Assembly: GCF_014337215.1 (NCBI RefSeq)
Contig: NZ_CP060635.1
Location: forward strand, 757,501-821,500
Source of the DNA: Wansuia hejianensis
Lineage (GTDB): Bacteria; Bacillota; Clostridia; Lachnospirales; Lachnospiraceae
Direction of reading: 5' to 3'
Length of the DNA: 64,000 bases
Part shown: positions 1 through 5,832 of the stretch, piece by piece
Layout of the letters: every line of letters starts with the position of its first letter
Position numbering within the stretch: the first letter of the stretch is position 1
Made by a program: the position numbers and the translations under genes
Notes under the pieces: generated by a model
Told to the model about the DNA's origin: nothing
Database searches by the model: none
The model's input: the letters and a program-made list of their open reading frames with translations, nothing else

Positions 1-1
1 G

Positions 2-1006
2 ACGTTATACCGGGTCAGCGGCAATTCGCCGATCATCGCCGCCCTGGCTCAGGCAGCCGAGAATGGAAAACAGGTATCTGTGCTGGTAGAGCTGAAAGCG
101 CGTTTTGACGAAGAGAACAATATCGTCTGGGCGAAGATGCTGGAGAAAGCAGGCTGCCATGTAATATACGGATTGTTGGGCCTGAAAACCCATAGTAAAA
201 TCACCCTGGTAGTGCGCCGGGAGGAGTCCGGAATCCGCCGGTACGTCCATCTGGGAACCGGAAACTATAATGATTCCACCGCAAAGCTGTACACAGACTG
301 CGGCCTTCTCACCTGTGATGCCAAAATCGGGGAAGACGCCACCGCCGTCTTTAACATGCTGTCCGGTTATTCTGAGCCAGATTCCTGGAATAAACTGGTG
401 ATCGCGCCTATCTGGATGCGTGACCGTTTCCTTCACATGATCCGAATGGAGGAGGAGCATGCGCGGAAGGGCCAGAAAGCCCGCATCATAGCGAAGATGA
501 ACTCCCTCTGTGACCGGGAAATCATAGCGTCCCTGTACAGCGCCGCCGCCGCCGGGGTAAAAATAGACCTGATCATCCGCGGGATCTGCTGTCTGAAGAC
601 AGGAATTCCGGGAATCAGCGAAAATATCACCGTCCGTTCCATCGTCGGTAACTTCCTGGAGCACGCAAGGATCTTCTACTTCTACAGCAACGGGAATGAA
701 GAAGTCTATATGGGAAGTGCGGACTGGATGCCGAGAAATCTGGATAAACGGGTAGAAATTGTATTCCCCGTGGAAGATCCCCGGCTGAAGCAGGAGGTCA
801 TGCACATATTGGACATTCAACTGGAAGACAATGTGAAAGCGCATATCCTCCGGCCCGACGGCATTTATGAGAAGATAGACAAACGTGGAAAAACGCTGGT
901 AAACGCGCAGGAATATTTCTGCGAAGAAGCCACTGAACGGGCCAAAATTCAGAAAGATGAACAGGATAAAAGAGTGTTCGTACCGGCGGAGCCAATAGAA
1001 GGTTAA
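2..1006 (+). CDS. ppk1: Polyphosphate kinase 1, C-terminal part (5' end outside window)
   Basis: The frame is open from the first base, so the gene starts before the window; 334 codons of the C-terminal half are visible. PPK1 reversibly transfers the gamma-phosphate of ATP to inorganic polyphosphate through a phosphohistidine. Visible family signatures are the stretch LKTHSKITLVVRRE, with a catalytic-type histidine, and the nearby HLGTGNYND motif, both typical of the phospholipase-D-like C1/C2 domains. A later MGSADWMPRNLDKRVE motif fits the C2 domain. The reading frame is intact to TAA at 1006. A long inverted repeat follows immediately. Family assignment is secure; the catalytic N-terminal half cannot be judged. 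Confidence 0.95.
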   Translation, partial: TLYRVSGNSPIIAALAQAAENGKQVSVLVELKARFDEENNIVWAKMLEKAGCHVIYGLLGLKTHSKITLVVRREESGIRRYVHLGTGNYNDSTAKLYTDCGLLTCDAKIGEDATAVFNMLSGYSEPDSWNKLVIAPIWMRDRFLHMIRMEEEHARKGQKARIIAKMNSLCDREIIASLYSAAAAGVKIDLIIRGICCLKTGIPGISENITVRSIVGNFLEHARIFYFYSNGNEEVYMGSADWMPRNLDKRVEIVFPVEDPRLKQEVMHILDIQLEDNVKAHILRPDGIYEKIDKRGKTLVNAQEYFCEEATERAKIQKDEQDKRVFVPAEPIEG

Positions 1007-1019
1007 AACCAATAAAATT

Positions 1020-1105
1020 CCGCCGCTCTGTAATGGAAGCCGGGCATTCAATGCCCTTCAGGATCTGGTCTGAAATGACGGACTCTGGCCATTGCAGAGC
1101 GGCGG
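1020..1105. terminator. Long-stem inverted repeat between convergent ppk1 and PHP gene
   Basis: Arms 1020-1036 and 1089-1105 are 17 bp and pair throughout apart from one T/G position, and are followed by TGTTTT. A second perfect hairpin, GGGCAT-TCA-ATGCCC at 1041-1055, is nested inside. The element lies between two convergent genes, so a bidirectional terminator is the simplest reading. The 52-base interior is unusually long for one. Confidence 0.6.
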
Positions 1106-1142
1106 TGTTTTACTGTGATCCATCGGCAGGCAGATGTAACGC

Positions 1143-1982
1143 TTATCTGCTTGCCAAATTCTCCCACAGTTCATATGGAATTTTCAGGTTTCCTTTGCCG
1201 CTGCCCAAATCGATGTCTTTTTTATTGGCTCCGTGGAAATCTGACCCTCCCGTGACAGCCAGGCCGTGGCGTTTGGCTAATTGTTTCATGGCAGATTCAT
1301 CGGTGTAGCGGTTCTGGGAATAGATGGCTTCAATTCCCTGGAGTCCGGCAGAGGTGAGGTCAGCGACCAGCGCTTCCAGACGGGAGGGATTCAGGCGGTA
1401 GAGGATCGGGTGGGCCAGGACGGGGTGCCCTTTGCCCTCCAGCACGAGCTGCACTGCCTGCCGGGGGGTGATCCCCTCTCTGGGGACGTAGCAGGGAGCG
1501 TTATTGCCGATGTATTTAGGGAAGGCGTCCCACATTTCTTTGACATAGCCGTGGGTCTGGAGATAGAGGGCGAAATGGGAGCGTGTCCAGATGCAGTCGG
1601 GGAATTGTTCCAGCATTTTTTCGGGGGTGATATCCACGCCGTATTCCTGCAGACGGCGGATCATCTTCTCATTGCGGAGGTCCCGGGCTTCCTGGAAACG
1701 GCGGAGATAGTCCAGAAACGCCTTATTTTCCGGGTCGATCCCCAGACCGAGGATGTGAATGTCCTTGCCTTGGTATTCCGTGGATAGTTCAATGCCTGGG
1801 ATAACAGTGAGTGAAGTCCCTTCGGCCGCGGCCTCCGCACGGCTGATGCCCTCGATCGAATCGTGGTCAGTCAGGGCGAACGCCCGCAGCTGCTTTTTCA
1901 GCGCGTGGGCCACCAGTTCTTCAGGGGCGAAGGTCCCGTCAGAACAGTTGGAATGCACGTGCAGGTCAATATATCCTTGCAT
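1143..1982 (-). CDS. PHP-domain metal-dependent phosphoesterase
   Basis: 279 aa. The PHP fold is shown by the N-terminal metal-ligand motif HVHSNCSDG, followed by LTDHDS, then HPILYR, and a C-terminal GSDFHG. These are the four conserved PHP metal-binding blocks. Length and motif order match the stand-alone PHP family that includes E. coli YciV (RNase AM / nucleoside 3',5'-bisphosphate phosphatase); that substrate is inferred from the family and not shown here. The start is ATG at 1982. A good sigma-A-type promoter lies upstream at 2089-2118, so the gene is probably monocistronic. It converges on ppk1 and marks the intact backbone left of the accessory block. Confidence 0.88.
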   Translation of the reverse strand: MQGYIDLHVHSNCSDGTFAPEELVAHALKKQLRAFALTDHDSIEGISRAEAAAEGTSLTVIPGIELSTEYQGKDIHILGLGIDPENKAFLDYLRRFQEARDLRNEKMIRRLQEYGVDITPEKMLEQFPDCIWTRSHFALYLQTHGYVKEMWDAFPKYIGNNAPCYVPREGITPRQAVQLVLEGKGHPVLAHPILYRLNPSRLEALVADLTSAGLQGIEAIYSQNRYTDESAMKQLAKRHGLAVTGGSDFHGANKKDIDLGSGKGNLKIPYELWENLASR

Positions 1983-2088
1983 AATAAAACCTCTTTTCTG
2001 TGTAAATAATAAAACCCACAGGGTACCCTGTAATGAAGATGCCCCGGCAGGACGGACCGCGCCGCTGAGTGTCTGCCTGACGCAAGGT

Positions 2089-2118
2089 ATTATAGCATAA
2101 AAAACGGGAGTATGACAA
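2089..2118 (-). promoter_or_regulatory. Sigma-A-type promoter for the PHP gene
   Basis: On the minus strand TTGTCA (2118-2113) and a perfect TATAAT (2094-2089) are separated by 18 bp. The 106-base leader to the PHP start holds no obvious riboswitch. Because it serves a backbone gene, the promoter also sets a left limit for the accessory block at about 2118. Confidence 0.6.
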
Positions 2119-2119
2119 T

Positions 2120-2232
2120 GCTAACGCCACATAGGGAAGTAATCTGAAATCATCAACGAAATACAACCTTACGGGTGTTAGCGAAGGCAAAAGCCAGCAT
2201 AGAAGGCAGAAATGCTTTTTGCGCTGGCTTTC
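2120..2232. other. Two hairpins at the left edge of the accessory block
   Basis: GCTAACGCC at 2120-2128 pairs with GGTGTTAGC at 2174-2182 (one mismatch), enclosing 45 bp. A second stem follows, AAAAGCCAGC at 2189-2198 with GCTGGCTTT at 2223-2231, ending in TCTTT, which looks like a rho-independent terminator. Nothing else recognisable lies between the PHP promoter and 2309. The first pair could be an element end or a relic attachment region; that is inference from position only. Confidence 0.35.
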
Positions 2233-2308
2233 TTTATGCCAAAACATATTCGCACATTCGTCAAGCGGAAGTTTCCTTGCTACAATGTAGGCGAGGGAGG
2301 TCAGAGAT

Positions 2309-2623
2309 ATGCGATATCGAAAATACTACATAGCACTTGACGAAAATGAATGGAGGATTATCATCAACAGTCTGAATGAGTTGCGGAACAAGCTGCTTGG
2401 GGATGGCAGATACACAGACGCTGTTGACGATGTGCTTCTCAAAGTAATTGATACACCTATCAGAAAATTCAAAATCAGAAAGACGGGAGACTTCGATCAT
2501 GAACAGTATGGTGAAGACATCCATCAGGAGCATTCCGGTGAGTTTCTCGCAGACGGCGGTTATGTCTTTATGGAATACGGGCACAGCCTTGAAGGTATTG
2601 ATTCCTATGCAGATGGAAATTGA
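2309..2623 (+). CDS. Small ICE-associated protein, probably read through into extra frame
   Basis: 104 aa. The first 55 or so residues (beginning MRYRKYYIALDENEWR and running to a KFKIRK stretch) resemble a short protein common in clostridial conjugative elements; no function is known to me. A ribosome binding site GGGAGG lies upstream at about 2295. Beyond residue 57 the frame continues for about 47 residues over the next gene (start 2499) in a different frame, so the original stop codon may have been lost. TACAAT near 2281 may be its -10 box. Only the N-terminal half should be trusted as conserved sequence. Confidence 0.5.
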   Translation: MRYRKYYIALDENEWRIIINSLNELRNKLLGDGRYTDAVDDVLLKVIDTPIRKFKIRKTGDFDHEQYGEDIHQEHSGEFLADGGYVFMEYGHSLEGIDSYADGN

Positions 2624-2681
2624 CGGCACAGCGGAAATCGATGAAGCAGAGAAAGAAATCATAAATGAAATGGAGATGTAG
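2499..2681 (+). CDS. Hypothetical 60-aa protein of the element remnant
   Basis: I do not recognise this protein. The ATG at 2499 has GGGAG 9-10 bases upstream; an earlier in-frame ATG at 2448 lacks one. The product is short, with an acidic C-terminus (residues EIDEAEKEIINEMEM). It overlaps the previous ORF by 125 bases in another frame and ends 3 bases before the DUF4314 gene, so the two are probably co-translated. The tight spacing and the DUF4314 neighbour support a real accessory gene of a conjugative element. Confidence 0.45.
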   Translation: MNSMVKTSIRSIPVSFSQTAVMSLWNTGTALKVLIPMQMEIDGTAEIDEAEKEIINEMEM

Positions 2682-2684
2682 CGT

Positions 2685-2924
2685 ATGAATGAATGGGAAC
2701 GCCTGCGCCGGCAGGCAAAACAGTATAAGGAAATGTATCCGCCCGGCACAAGAGGTACGGTGAAATATGTGGACGCTATCGGGCAGATCGGGATTTCTTG
2801 GGATAACGGCCAATCACTCTCCCTTGTCCCCGGCGAGGACTCCTTCTGCCGTCTGACAGAGGAAGAACTTGTGGTACAAGCAATTCAAAATTTTATGAAA
2901 CGAGGTGAGGAAATTGCCGAATGA
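2685..2924 (+). CDS. DUF4314 domain protein
   Basis: 79 aa. The central PPGTRGTVKYVDAIG and WDNGQSLSLVPGEDSF motifs are diagnostic of DUF4314, a small SH3-like domain carried by clostridial integrative conjugative elements; its role is unknown. It starts at ATG 2685, 3 bases after the preceding stop, and its end overlaps the start of the ribbon-helix-helix remnant. It looks complete. It dates this stretch as part of a former conjugative element. Confidence 0.75.
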   Translation: MNEWERLRRQAKQYKEMYPPGTRGTVKYVDAIGQIGISWDNGQSLSLVPGEDSFCRLTEEELVVQAIQNFMKRGEEIAE

Positions 2925-2982
2925 AGAAAAAAAAGGAATCACAGTAAAAATCAACGCTGACCTTCATGCCGAGGTCAGGCGG
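2905..2982 (+). pseudogene. N-terminal stub of a ribbon-helix-helix-like element protein
   Basis: Starting at GTG 2905 or TTG 2914, overlapping the DUF4314 end, the frame reads EEKKGITVKINADLHAEV. That is the usual N-terminus of small ribbon-helix-helix proteins of clostridial elements. At about 2980 the similarity stops and the frame runs on through antisense DUF3846 sequence until 3192. The 95-aa ORF is therefore a chimera. This breakpoint is a direct sign of rearrangement. Confidence 0.5.
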
Positions 2983-3252
2983 TATTTCTTCGGGTTCTGC
3001 AAACTTCTCAACATATTTCTGTATCTGCTCATCGGTAAGAGAACAGATGCTTTCTCCGGTATCCCCGGCAATAAAGACGGGGCCGACAAGGACATCACCG
3101 TCAATCCGTCGGTTGTCCTCTATGCCATTGATTTTGGATTCCTCATTGATGACAATAACCGTATCGTCCTCATTCCTGATATACTGAATTAAGCCGTCAA
3201 CTGCACGCTGTTGGCCTTCCAGCGTATTGGGGATTTCCAATTCATACGGCGG
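2975..3252 (-). pseudogene. DUF3846 protein fragment, inverted and missing its start
   Basis: Read on the minus strand, the frame is open after an in-frame TAG at 3255-3253 and gives PPYELEIPNTLEGQQRAVDG followed by GDVLVGPVFIAGDTGES and a CSLTDEQIQKYVEKF block. These are the hallmarks of the DUF3846 family of clostridial conjugative elements. The normal N-terminus and ATG are absent, and both ends abut unrelated plus-strand fragments. The only start available is TTG 3240. This is a translocated, inverted relic. Confidence 0.6.
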
Positions 3253-3482
3253 CTATATGCTTAACCGCTTTCATGCAGACAGCCCTGTTGTTCCTCGGAC
3301 TCTTAACCTTCCCCGGCAATATGCTCTTGGGGCTTGGCATCATGCTTGCCGCGAACGAAGTGCCGAGGATTGCCCAGCAGTTCGGGCTTGATTCGAGTGT
3401 ACGAGTCAATATGATGAGCGTGGTACACGCTACCATAACGGCGGCCAATCTGACGCGCTCCGTGGCAAGGGCGGCGAAGTAA
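3253..3482 (+). pseudogene. C-terminal fragment of a TrbL-like conjugal transfer membrane protein
   Basis: The plus-strand frame ending TAA 3482 reads ALLFLGLLTFPGNMLLGLGI and then LAANEVPRIAQQFGLD. It resembles the last transmembrane part of the VirB6/TrbL-like proteins (CD1112-type) of Tn916/CTn-family elements. About 70 residues remain of a protein that is normally several hundred long. There is no plausible start, and the upstream junction joins directly to the inverted DUF3846 fragment. Confidence 0.5.
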
Positions 3483-3513
3483 ATACGGTTTTTGGTTAAC
3501 TTTTACGCAACCC

Positions 3514-3542
3514 TTGACATTATTTCGGTATGCCGATATAAT
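3514..3542 (+). promoter_or_regulatory. Consensus promoter of the HipBA-like pair with operator in its spacer
   Basis: TTGACA (3514-3519) and TATAAT (3537-3542) are both perfect and 17 bp apart. Within the spacer TATTTCGG (3521-3528) and CCGATATA (3533-3540) form a dyad with one mismatch around GGTATGCC. A repressor bound there would block polymerase. The adjacent XRE protein is the obvious candidate, as in HipB autoregulation. Confidence 0.7.
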
Positions 3543-3566
3543 ATTAACAGAGAGGATGTGACCGGA

Positions 3567-3971
3567 ATGATGATTGAGAGCCTGATGAAAAAGCGAAATA
3601 TGACCAAATACAGATTAGCCGTAGACGCGGGAATCCCTCATGCTACGCTCAACGATATATGCAGCGGAAAAACAAAGCTGGAAAAATGCTCCGCTGAAAC
3701 GGTGTATAAGCTGGCAAAGGCGCTCGGGGTGTCAATGGAACTGTTGACTGCCGAAGGAATCCGGCAGGCGCAGAAGGAACGATCCTATGAATACGGTCTG
3801 CCCGCTTATTTGCAGCACGATCTGGACGCTTATAAGGAAGGGCTTCAAAACAAATCGCCGCTGCTCGACTGCCTGTGGGGAGAACTGTACGGCAGCATCA
3901 ACATTGCAGAAATCAATGACGGCGCAATCACAAAGGAACATGCCGACTATCTGAGAGCAAAATATCTTTAA
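3567..3971 (+). CDS. XRE-family regulator, HipB-like antitoxin candidate
   Basis: 134 aa. The N-terminal 65 residues form a Cro/C1-type helix-turn-helix (LAVDAGIPHATLNDICSGK ... KLAKALGVSMELL). The C-terminal 65 residues are a separate helical region ending DYLRAKYL. The start is ATG 3567 with AGAGG upstream; 3570 is an alternative, and the frame is open further upstream without a ribosome binding site. It lies 14 bp upstream of the HipA-like kinase gene, typical of a toxin-antitoxin operon in which this protein binds DNA and its partner. The antitoxin role is inferred from arrangement. Confidence 0.78.
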   Translation: MMIESLMKKRNMTKYRLAVDAGIPHATLNDICSGKTKLEKCSAETVYKLAKALGVSMELLTAEGIRQAQKERSYEYGLPAYLQHDLDAYKEGLQNKSPLLDCLWGELYGSINIAEINDGAITKEHADYLRAKYL

Positions 3972-3985
3972 GGAAGTGATGAAAA

Positions 3986-4885
3986 ATGGCTGGCGCAATC
4001 GATTTTACAGAGTGCCGGGTGGTACTCGGCAAAGCATACAATGGGGCGAACGGAAAGAAGATCGCCGTGGAGTATGACGGGACGCTGTATATGCTGAAGT
4101 TCCCGCCCTCCGGCAAAAATAAGCCCACGGAGCTTTCCTATACGAATAGCTGTTTCAGCGAGCATATCGCCAGCAGCATTTTCAATCTGATCGGCGTAAA
4201 GGCGCATGAAACCCTGCTTGGAACTTTTAAGGTCGGAGGCAAAGAGAAAATCGTCTGTGCCTGTAAGGATTTCACGGCAGACGGAAAGAGATTCTTCGAT
4301 TTCTGCTCCATCAAAAATACGATTCTGGAATCGGATTCAAACGGTACGGGAACGGAGCTTGAAGATATTCTCGATACCATCGAAAAGCAGCAATATGTAT
4401 CGCCGGAGGCTCTGGAAAAACACTTTTGGGATGTGTTCACTGCAGACGCGCTGCTTGGCAACTTTGACCGCCACAATGGAAACTGGGGCTTCCTGTTCGA
4501 TGAAGGTACGGGCGAAACAAGCCTTGCTCCCATCTATGACTGCGGAAGCTGTCTGCTGCCGCAGGCTGACGAAAGGATCATGAACGAGGTGCTGATCAAC
4601 GTGGACGCGCTGCATTCCAGAATCTATCAGTATCCGACCTCCGCCATTAAGCAGAACGACAGGAAAATCAATTACCGTGATTTCTTAATGAGCGCGGAAT
4701 ACGAGGGCTGCATTGAGGCGGTAAAGCGGATTGTCCCCCGGATTGATATGGATAAAATCGGCGCGTTTATTGATGAAGCGCCGTATCTGTCCGAACTGCA
4801 AAGAAAGTTTTACAAGTACTATATCAGGGCGAGGTACGATCTGATTCTTGCGCCGGCACTTGACTTGGCGGTAAGTCTTGAATAG
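3986..4885 (+). CDS. HipA-like serine/threonine kinase (toxin candidate)
   Basis: 299 aa. HipA-type kinase core: an N-lobe with a YDGTLYMLKFPP strand, a helical middle, then the catalytic loop LGNFDRHNGNWGF (about residue 158), supplying Asp and Asn, and a DFG-equivalent APIYDCGS. It is shorter than E. coli HipA (440 aa) and lacks the separate N-terminal HipA_1 domain, so it belongs with the short HipA/CtkA-like proteins. E. coli HipA phosphorylates glutamyl-tRNA synthetase; the substrate here is unknown. The gene is intact with GGAAGTG upstream and is cotranscribed with the XRE gene. It sits as apparent cargo amid decayed conjugation genes. Confidence 0.8.
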   Translation: MAGAIDFTECRVVLGKAYNGANGKKIAVEYDGTLYMLKFPPSGKNKPTELSYTNSCFSEHIASSIFNLIGVKAHETLLGTFKVGGKEKIVCACKDFTADGKRFFDFCSIKNTILESDSNGTGTELEDILDTIEKQQYVSPEALEKHFWDVFTADALLGNFDRHNGNWGFLFDEGTGETSLAPIYDCGSCLLPQADERIMNEVLINVDALHSRIYQYPTSAIKQNDRKINYRDFLMSAEYEGCIEAVKRIVPRIDMDKIGAFIDEAPYLSELQRKFYKYYIRARYDLILAPALDLAVSLE

Positions 4886-4905
4886 GATCAAACCGATCCT
4901 ATAAT
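4878..4905 (+). promoter_or_regulatory. Promoter-like motif with 8-bp dyad across its spacer
   Basis: TTGAAT (4878-4883) and TATAAT (4900-4905) are 16 bp apart. ATAGGATC (4882-4889) and GATCCTAT (4895-4902) form a perfect dyad with a 5-bp centre that fills the spacer. It overlaps the HipA-like stop codon. It may drive the downstream 5006 remnant, or it may be a stem at the 3' end of the hip transcript. Confidence 0.4.
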
Positions 4906-4935
4906 GGGAATGTAACAACAGAATATCAGAGTAAA

Positions 4936-4966
4936 GAGGACGCTGAAAGAACCGGCGTCCTTTTGT
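4936..4966 (+). terminator. Intrinsic terminator after the HipBA-like pair
   Basis: AGGACGC (4937-4943) and GCGTCCT (4955-4961) form a perfect 7-bp stem with an 11-base loop, followed by TTTGTT. It lies 50 bp past the kinase stop and would end that operon. Confidence 0.6.
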
Positions 4967-5005
4967 TATGCAAGGGAGTGAATTACCATAAAAGAAAACA
5001 ATGAA

Positions 5006-5239
5006 TTGGAACAATCCGACCTTGCCATCGACCGTGAGATGGAGGTGGACTGCGACATTGGGCAGGAAATCACTATATATATCGAAACATGGTTTGATGT
5101 GGACAAAAAATTCGGAACGCACACGAATGGTGATGACGGCTCTTGGATCAATATGTACGGCAAATATAATCCCTTTGCGGATACGCTGCGTATCGAGTGT
5201 GAAATAGACGCCGATGACAATAAGCCGAAAGTGCGGTGA
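5006..5239 (+). pseudogene. Remnant of a conjugative-element hypothetical protein (DUF6329-like)
   Basis: The frame reads DREMEVDCDIGQEITIYIET followed by a WFDVDKKFG motif and KYNPFADTLRIECEI. This resembles a hypothetical protein found in clostridial conjugative elements; the DUF6329 label is from memory. The expected start has decayed: a good site GGGAGTG is followed about 9 bases later by ATA at 4988, where ATG should be. The only in-frame start is TTG at 5006. The C-terminus stops early after KPKVR. Probably non-functional. Confidence 0.45.
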
Positions 5240-5608
5240 GAAGCCGACGACCGCCGATGGCGCGGAACTGCCGCAAGACCAGCCTGCTTTATATGCTTCA
5301 GGGAAAATAAGGGGTTAAAAATGCCACCTACACCAAGGGGCAACTGCGGTCTTTTGGTGACAGGTGGTACCTTTCATCATGCCGGGTGCAGTGAACTTCC
5401 CACTTGAAAAGTGATTACAGCAGAAAAGAGAGAATATTCAAAGCAGAGTCAACAAAAATTTCTTGAAAAATAAAGCTATCGCTTTATAAACTCTTGTATT
5501 TCTCGAAAAAATATAGTACACTATACCAGATTCAAATGCAGTGGCTGTTTTCTTCTGCCAGTTGCCGCTGCAATTACATGAATGATTTCAGAAAGGAGGG
5601 AAAGCGAT
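5240..5608 (+). promoter_or_regulatory. Control region upstream of the XRE/LuxR regulators: two promoters, two palindromes
   Basis: No gene is seen in this 369-bp stretch. Promoter A is TTGAAA (5463-5468), 16 bp, TATAAA (5485-5490); its spacer holds the perfect palindrome ATAAAGC-TATC-GCTTTAT (5470-5487). Promoter B is TTGTAT (5494-5499), 17 bp, TACACT (5517-5522); its -10 sits in the palindrome TATAGT-AC-ACTATA (5512-5525). An imperfect hairpin, arms near 5324-5336 and 5354-5367, lies upstream. AGGAGGG at 5595-5601 serves the XRE start at 5609. The 5609 regulator binding its own promoter is inference. Confidence 0.5.
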
Positions 5609-5818
5609 ATGAGCGTAAGTTATAAAAAGTTATGGAAGCTGCTCATTGATAAGGATATGAAGAAAAAAGACCTTGAAAAAGCGGCAGGGATCAGTAACTA
5701 TGTTGTCTCTAAGATGAACAAGGGAGAAAATATAACCGTGGATATTGTGGGCAGAATCTGCAGTGCATTGGACTGTACTCCCAACGACATCATGGAGTTC
5801 AATGATGACAGCAAGTAA
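5609..5818 (+). CDS. Small XRE-family transcriptional regulator
   Basis: 69 aa, essentially one Cro/C1 helix-turn-helix domain (KKKDLEKAAGISNYVVSKMN then GRICSALDCTPNDIMEF). It belongs to the common short 'helix-turn-helix XRE' proteins of Firmicutes (YozG/Cro-like). ATG 5609 is chosen over 5582 because GGAGGG lies 8-9 bases upstream. It is followed 14 bp later by the membrane LuxR gene, with which it probably forms an operon. It carries no ligand domain, so it likely acts as a simple repressor. Confidence 0.82.
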   Translation: MSVSYKKLWKLLIDKDMKKKDLEKAAGISNYVVSKMNKGENITVDIVGRICSALDCTPNDIMEFNDDSK

Positions 5819-5832
5819 AGGAGATTTTTGAA

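Noticed and set aside
5..1051. 348-codon open frame on the minus strand over ppk1
   Set aside because: It is antisense to a clear PPK1 coding frame and its translation shows no family motif; a shadow of biased codon use.
1281..1787. 168-codon plus-strand frame across the PHP gene
   Set aside because: No ribosome binding site, no recognisable product, and it runs opposite to conserved PHP motifs.
2905..3192. A 95-aa plus-strand protein
   Set aside because: Only the first 25 residues match a family; the rest is antisense of a DUF3846 fragment, so it is a chimeric relic and not a new protein.
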